NCBI RefSeq assembly: GCF_003259335.1
Contig: NZ_QLLL01000011.1
Coordinates: 1-64,000, forward strand
Length of the DNA stretch: 64,000 nucleotides
Origin: Chitinophaga skermanii
GTDB taxonomy: Bacteria > Bacteroidota > Bacteroidia > Chitinophagales > Chitinophagaceae
Reading direction: 5' to 3'
Shown here: positions 59,960-64,000 of the stretch, piece after piece
Position numbering within the stretch: the first letter of the stretch is position 1
Layout: each line of letters begins with the position of its first letter
The notes under the pieces: model-generated
What the model was told of the DNA's origin: nothing
The model's database searches: none
The model's input: only the letters and a program-made list of their open reading frames with translations
Program-made: the position numbers and the translations under genes

Positions 59960-62900
59960 CTAAGCATTCGCTTTTTCTTGCACTTTCGCTTTGTTTAACA
60001 CGGCTTTGTATTCTTTCGGGAATACTTTGATGAAATGCTTCAACTGGCCTTCCCAATCTTTCAATAAATACTTCGCAACACTACTGTTCGTATACGCATG
60101 ATGCTTCGTTACCAAATCATGCAATGTAGATACGTCTTCCGCTGTTAAAGGATCAAGGTCGATCATTTCTTTATTGCAACGATCGGCAAACGTGCCTTTC
60201 AAATCGTACACGTAGGCTATACCTCCACTCATGCCTGCACCAAAGTTGTGACCGGTTTCACCCAAAATCACCGCTTTACCTCCTGTCATATACTCACATG
60301 CGTGGTCGCCAGCGCCTTCTACTACAACCGTAGCGCCCGAGTTACGCACGCAGAAACGTTGACCGGCTCTACCGCGAATAAATGCTTCGCCGCTTGTAGC
60401 ACCGTACAATGAAACGTTACCCACAATCACGTTCTCTTCCGCTTTAAACGTTGCTTCTGCACGTGGATACACGATCAATTGTGCACCCGATAAGCCTTTA
60501 CCGAAATAATCGTTCGCTTCACCTTCTAATTCTAGTGTTACGCCCTTTGTATTGAAAGCACCGAAACTCTGACCGGCAGATCCCAAAAACTTATAGTGGA
60601 TCGTATCTTCCGGCAAACCTTCGCCTTTATAGATCTTAGATATCTCGTTCGAAAGAATAGTACCAATTGTACGGTCTGTATTCTTCACATTAAACTGCTG
60701 GTAAACGCGCGTTTTCTTTTCCAATGCAGGCTTCGCTGCTTTCAGCAACTGCCAATCGATTACTTCAGAAATACCATGGTCTTGCTCTTCTTGTTTGTAC
60801 AACGCAGTTTCTGCTGAAGCCGGCTCTTTATACAATACAGGAGAAAGATCGAGATGCTTGTATTTCCAATGATCAACGCCTTCTCTTAATTTCAATACTT
60901 CTACTTGGCCCACCATTTCGTTGATGGTTCTGAAACCCAATTCCGCCATAATCTCACGCAACTCCTGCACCATGAAGGTGAAGAAATTCACCACGTGCTG
61001 CGGGTCGCCCGTGAAACGCTTACGCAATTCTGGGTCTTGGGTGGCTACGCCAACAGGACAAGTATTCACATGGCACTTACGCATCATGATACATCCTTCT
61101 ACTACCAATGCTGCTGTGGCTACGCCCCATTCTTCAGCACCCAGTAAGGTAGCGATGGCGATATCACGACCGGTTTTCAACTGTCCATCTGTTTGTACAG
61201 TTACGCGGCCACGGAGTTTATTTTTAACGAGTGTTTGATGTGTTTCCGCTAAACCTAGTTCCCATGGTAAGCCTGCATGCTTAATGGAAGAAATAGGAGA
61301 GGCGCCTGTACCACCATCGTAACCGGCGATTAATACTACGTCGGCATGTGCTTTTGCTACACCAGCTGCAATAGTACCCACGCCTGCTTTAGATACCAGT
61401 TTCACACTGATACGTGCTGCACGGTTTGCATTCTTCAAATCGAAAATTAGCTGTGCTAAGTCTTCGATAGAATAAATGTCGTGGTGTGGAGGAGGTGAAA
61501 TCAAACCAACGCCCGGGGTAGAGTGGCGCACTTTCGCAATCCAATCATCTACTTTATGACCTGGTAACTGGCCACCTTCGCCTGGTTTAGCACCTTGTGC
61601 CATTTTAATTTGTAGCTCGTCGGCGTTTGTTAAGTAGTAACTAGTTACACCAAAACGGGCAGAGGCTACTTGTTTAATGGCAGAGCGCATAGAGTCGCCG
61701 TTAGGCAACAATTGGTAACGCATTTCATCTTCACCACCTTCACCTGTATTGCTTTTAGCACCAATACGGTTCATTGCAATAGCCAAGGTAGAATGTGCTT
61801 CGTGGGAGATAGAACCGAAGCTCATGGCACCCGTAGCGAAACGTTTGAAGATGCTTTCTGCAGGTTCAACTTCATCGATAGAAATCGACTCACGGTTACG
61901 TTTGAAAGTGAACAAGCTGCGGAGCGTACAAGCTTTTTCAGCTTGATCGTTTACTGCTTTTGAATATTTTTTGAACGCGCTATAATCGTTCAAGCGCGTA
62001 GCATATTGTAAGAAGTGAATGGTTTGTGGGTTGAAAAGGTGTACTTCGCCTTTTCTTTTCCATTGGTAAATACCGCCCGCAGTTAAACGCTGTACCGGGG
62101 TTTCTTTTCTACCGTAACCCATCCAGTGTTTAGCCAAGGTTTCTTTCGCAATTTCATCAAGGCCCATACCTTGTATGCGCGAAACAGCACCGGTGAAGTA
62201 TTTATCTACTGTTGCTTTATTAATACCCAGTATCTCGAATATCTGCGCACCTTGGTAAGATTGCAATGTGCTGATACCCATTTTAGAGAACACTTTCAAC
62301 AAACCATCACATACCGCCTTGATGTAGTTCTTTTTCAATTTATCTACATCTAAGTCTGTTTGCAATTTGCCACTTAAGCGTTGGTTACGGATCGTAGATA
62401 ATGCTAAGTAAGGGTTGATGGCTGTTGCACCGAAGCCCAACAAACATGCGAAATGATGAACTTCCCATACGTCGCCCGCTTCTACAATTAAACCTACTTG
62501 ACCACGGTATCCTTTGCGAATTAAGTGGTGATGCACGGCCGATACAGCTAATAACGATGGAATAGCCGCGTGCTCGCTGTCGATAGCACGATCTGATAAT
62601 ACAATTACTTCGAAACCATCTTCCACCGCGTCTACGGCGTACCTACATAATCTCGCCAAGCCTTTTTCCATAGAACCCGGCTTGCCGTCGGCTTTGAAGT
62701 AAGTATGTAATGTTTTTGCTTGGAAGATGCCCGTATCAATACTGCGAATCTTTTCCAATTCGTAGTTATTCAAAATCGGGTGGCGTAATGCCAGGCTATG
62801 ACAATGTAATGGATCCTCGTCTAACAAGTTACCATTGTTACCTACGAAAGTAGCCAAGCTCATAATAAGACGCTCGCGGATCGGGTCGATCGGCGGGTTG

Positions 62901-64000
62901 GTTACTTGGGCAAATAATTGCTTGAAATAGCTGCTTAGGTGTTGCGGTTCATCGCTGAGGATGGCCAAGGGCACATCTGTACCCATCGAACCTACGGGTT
63001 CTTTACCATCAATGGCCATGGGGGCAATTATGGTTTCGAGATCTTCTGTAGAATAACCGAACGCCCGTTGGTATTTGAAAATTTGTTCTTGTTCGAGATG
63101 AGTGAACGTAACGCGCGGCTCAGGCAATTCTTCGAGACGGATTTTATACTTGTTCAACCATTCGCCGTAAGGCTGTTGAGAACAAATCTTGTCTTTCAAC
63201 TCTTCGTCGTCGATAATTTTTCCTTGCTCCATATCCACTACGAACATTTTACCAGGTTGCAAGCAGCCTGTTTGTTTAATCTTCGCAGGGTCGAGTTGTA
63301 ATACACCGGCTTCAGAACCCATTACAACATAATCGTCGGTTGTAATAGCGAAGCGGCTAGGGCGTAAACCATTTCTATCTAACGTAGCACCAATTATTTT
63401 ACCATCGGTGAACGAGATAGAAGCAGGACCATCCCATGGCTCCATAATCGAAGCGTGGTACTCGTAGAAAGCACGCTTGGTAGCGTTCATGTCGTCGTTA
63501 CCATCCCATGCTTCCGGGATGAGCATCATCATTACATGTGGCAATGATCTGCCGGTAAGCGTGAGCAGTTCTACAACGTTATCAAGACAGGCAGAATCCG
63601 ACTGGCCTTCTTCCACGATAGGCGATAACATTTCCATTTCTTGCGGGGTGAAGTATTTGGAAACGAAAGATTTTTCGCCGGCACGTAGCCAGTTAAGGTT
63701 GCCCTTTAAAGTATTGATTTCACCATTATGCGCAATATAGCGGTAAGGGTGTGCTAAACGCCATGATGGGAAGGTGTTGGTTGCGAAACGGCTGTGGATA
63801 AGACCGAATGCAGATACCAAGCGCTCGTCGCTTAAATCTTGGTAGTAATGACGAACTTGGTACGTTGTTAATTGCCCTTTGTAAACGATTGTTTTTGCAG
63901 AGAGCGAAGCGATATAAAAATCCGCCTTGTCTTTTGGAACACTATTGCGGGTCGTTTTCGTGATGTAATTACGAAGAACGAAAAGTTTACGTTCGAAACT
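59960..64000 (-). CDS. gltB: Glutamate synthase large (alpha) subunit, partial at right edge
   Basis: At least 1,347 residues are in the window. The 5' end lies beyond position 64000, since the frame continues open upstream (…RHYYQDLSDERLVSAFGLIHSRF…), and the apparent start near 63820 is an internal Leu codon. The glutamine amidotransferase (type 2) part is followed by the central and FMN domains with the 3Fe-4S cysteines (CIMMRKCHVNTCPVG) and the C-terminal GXGXG beta-helix (RAGQRFCVRNSGATVVVEGAGDHACEYMTGG). With GltD it makes two glutamates from glutamine and 2-oxoglutarate. Confidence 0.97.
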   Translation of the reverse strand, partial: SFERKLFVLRNYITKTTRNSVPKDKADFYIASLSAKTIVYKGQLTTYQVRHYYQDLSDERLVSAFGLIHSRFATNTFPSWRLAHPYRYIAHNGEINTLKGNLNWLRAGEKSFVSKYFTPQEMEMLSPIVEEGQSDSACLDNVVELLTLTGRSLPHVMMMLIPEAWDGNDDMNATKRAFYEYHASIMEPWDGPASISFTDGKIIGATLDRNGLRPSRFAITTDDYVVMGSEAGVLQLDPAKIKQTGCLQPGKMFVVDMEQGKIIDDEELKDKICSQQPYGEWLNKYKIRLEELPEPRVTFTHLEQEQIFKYQRAFGYSTEDLETIIAPMAIDGKEPVGSMGTDVPLAILSDEPQHLSSYFKQLFAQVTNPPIDPIRERLIMSLATFVGNNGNLLDEDPLHCHSLALRHPILNNYELEKIRSIDTGIFQAKTLHTYFKADGKPGSMEKGLARLCRYAVDAVEDGFEVIVLSDRAIDSEHAAIPSLLAVSAVHHHLIRKGYRGQVGLIVEAGDVWEVHHFACLLGFGATAINPYLALSTIRNQRLSGKLQTDLDVDKLKKNYIKAVCDGLLKVFSKMGISTLQSYQGAQIFEILGINKATVDKYFTGAVSRIQGMGLDEIAKETLAKHWMGYGRKETPVQRLTAGGIYQWKRKGEVHLFNPQTIHFLQYATRLNDYSAFKKYSKAVNDQAEKACTLRSLFTFKRNRESISIDEVEPAESIFKRFATGAMSFGSISHEAHSTLAIAMNRIGAKSNTGEGGEDEMRYQLLPNGDSMRSAIKQVASARFGVTSYYLTNADELQIKMAQGAKPGEGGQLPGHKVDDWIAKVRHSTPGVGLISPPPHHDIYSIEDLAQLIFDLKNANRAARISVKLVSKAGVGTIAAGVAKAHADVVLIAGYDGGTGASPISSIKHAGLPWELGLAETHQTLVKNKLRGRVTVQTDGQLKTGRDIAIATLLGAEEWGVATAALVVEGCIMMRKCHVNTCPVGVATQDPELRKRFTGDPQHVVNFFTFMVQELREIMAELGFRTINEMVGQVEVLKLREGVDHWKYKHLDLSPVLYKEPASAETALYKQEEQDHGISEVIDWQLLKAAKPALEKKTRVYQQFNVKNTDRTIGTILSNEISKIYKGEGLPEDTIHYKFLGSAGQSFGAFNTKGVTLELEGEANDYFGKGLSGAQLIVYPRAEATFKAEENVIVGNVSLYGATSGEAFIRGRAGQRFCVRNSGATVVVEGAGDHACEYMTGGKAVILGETGHNFGAGMSGGIAYVYDLKGTFADRCNKEMIDLDPLTAEDVSTLHDLVTKHHAYTNSSVAKYLLKDWEGQLKHFIKVFPKEYKAVLNKAKVQEKANA

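Noticed and set aside
63818-63820. Start of gltB at 63820
   Set aside because: The codon is TTG inside a continuous GltB frame that stays open to 64000, so the gene is truncated by the window edge.

Overview
The window looks like chromosomal DNA of a Bacteroidota bacterium, most likely Chitinophagaceae (Chitinophaga-like). The evidence is a FecI/FecR-controlled SusC/SusD pair with an STN domain, TlpA/DUF4369 proteins, DUF2480 and DUF3472 proteins, many solitary FtsX-type and beta-barrel proteins, and promoters of the Bacteroidota type (TTTG, then TAnnTTTG). Most genes are household or ordinary accessory genes. I saw no prophage, CRISPR array or intact insertion sequence.

Layout. 0.4-3.3 kb: small exported protein, SulP bicarbonate/anion transporter, beta carbonic anhydrase. 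3.4-5.4 kb (minus): KdsD-like isomerase and mannose-1-phosphate guanylyltransferase (surface polysaccharide precursors). 5.6-8.7 kb: RecQ, a DUF3050 protein, tRNA-Phe. 8.8-10.3 kb (minus): a coupled HTH protein/Doc toxin pair with a perfect 30-bp palindrome inside the HTH gene. 10.6-20.0 kb: sigma factor, FecR, SusC, SusD and two TlpA-like thioredoxins, a nutrient-uptake locus of unknown substrate. 20.2-31.6 kb: DinB, AlkZ-type winged-helix protein, FtsX permease, two paralogous barrels, RpiA, MFS symporter, PAS histidine kinase, DUF2971, VOC. 31.6-36.7 kb: divergent terpene-synthase-like protein, HemJ and HemN (haem), and a sigma factor coupled to a protein that may span the envelope.

37-44 kb looks replication-related. 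mnmG is followed by two perfect parS sites, then ybeY and an orphan feoA. A 1.5-kb AT-rich gene-free stretch follows, with DnaA boxes and a family of diverged inverted repeats. Then come nadA and a second gene-free stretch with more DnaA boxes and eight CCWGG sites in 264 bp. A further DnaA-box cluster lies at 54.6-54.9 kb. dnaA itself is not in the window, so the origin assignment is inference.

44-64 kb: PpiD foldase, DUF2480, lipoprotein, CorA, DUF3472, VOC, RlpA, SRPBCC, GNAT, a divergent LysR/DJ-1 pair, a lipase, a 14-residue-repeat coiled-coil protein, a zinc metallopeptidase, and the gltB-gltD glutamate synthase operon, with gltB running off the right edge.

The least explained items are the 11-bp-period repeat arrays at 24.5-24.9 kb (one unit recurs, inverted, as the palindrome inside the HTH gene), the inverted-repeat/DnaA-box/CCWGG region at 41-43.8 kb, the sigma/envelope-spanning protein pair, and the repeat coiled-coil gene.
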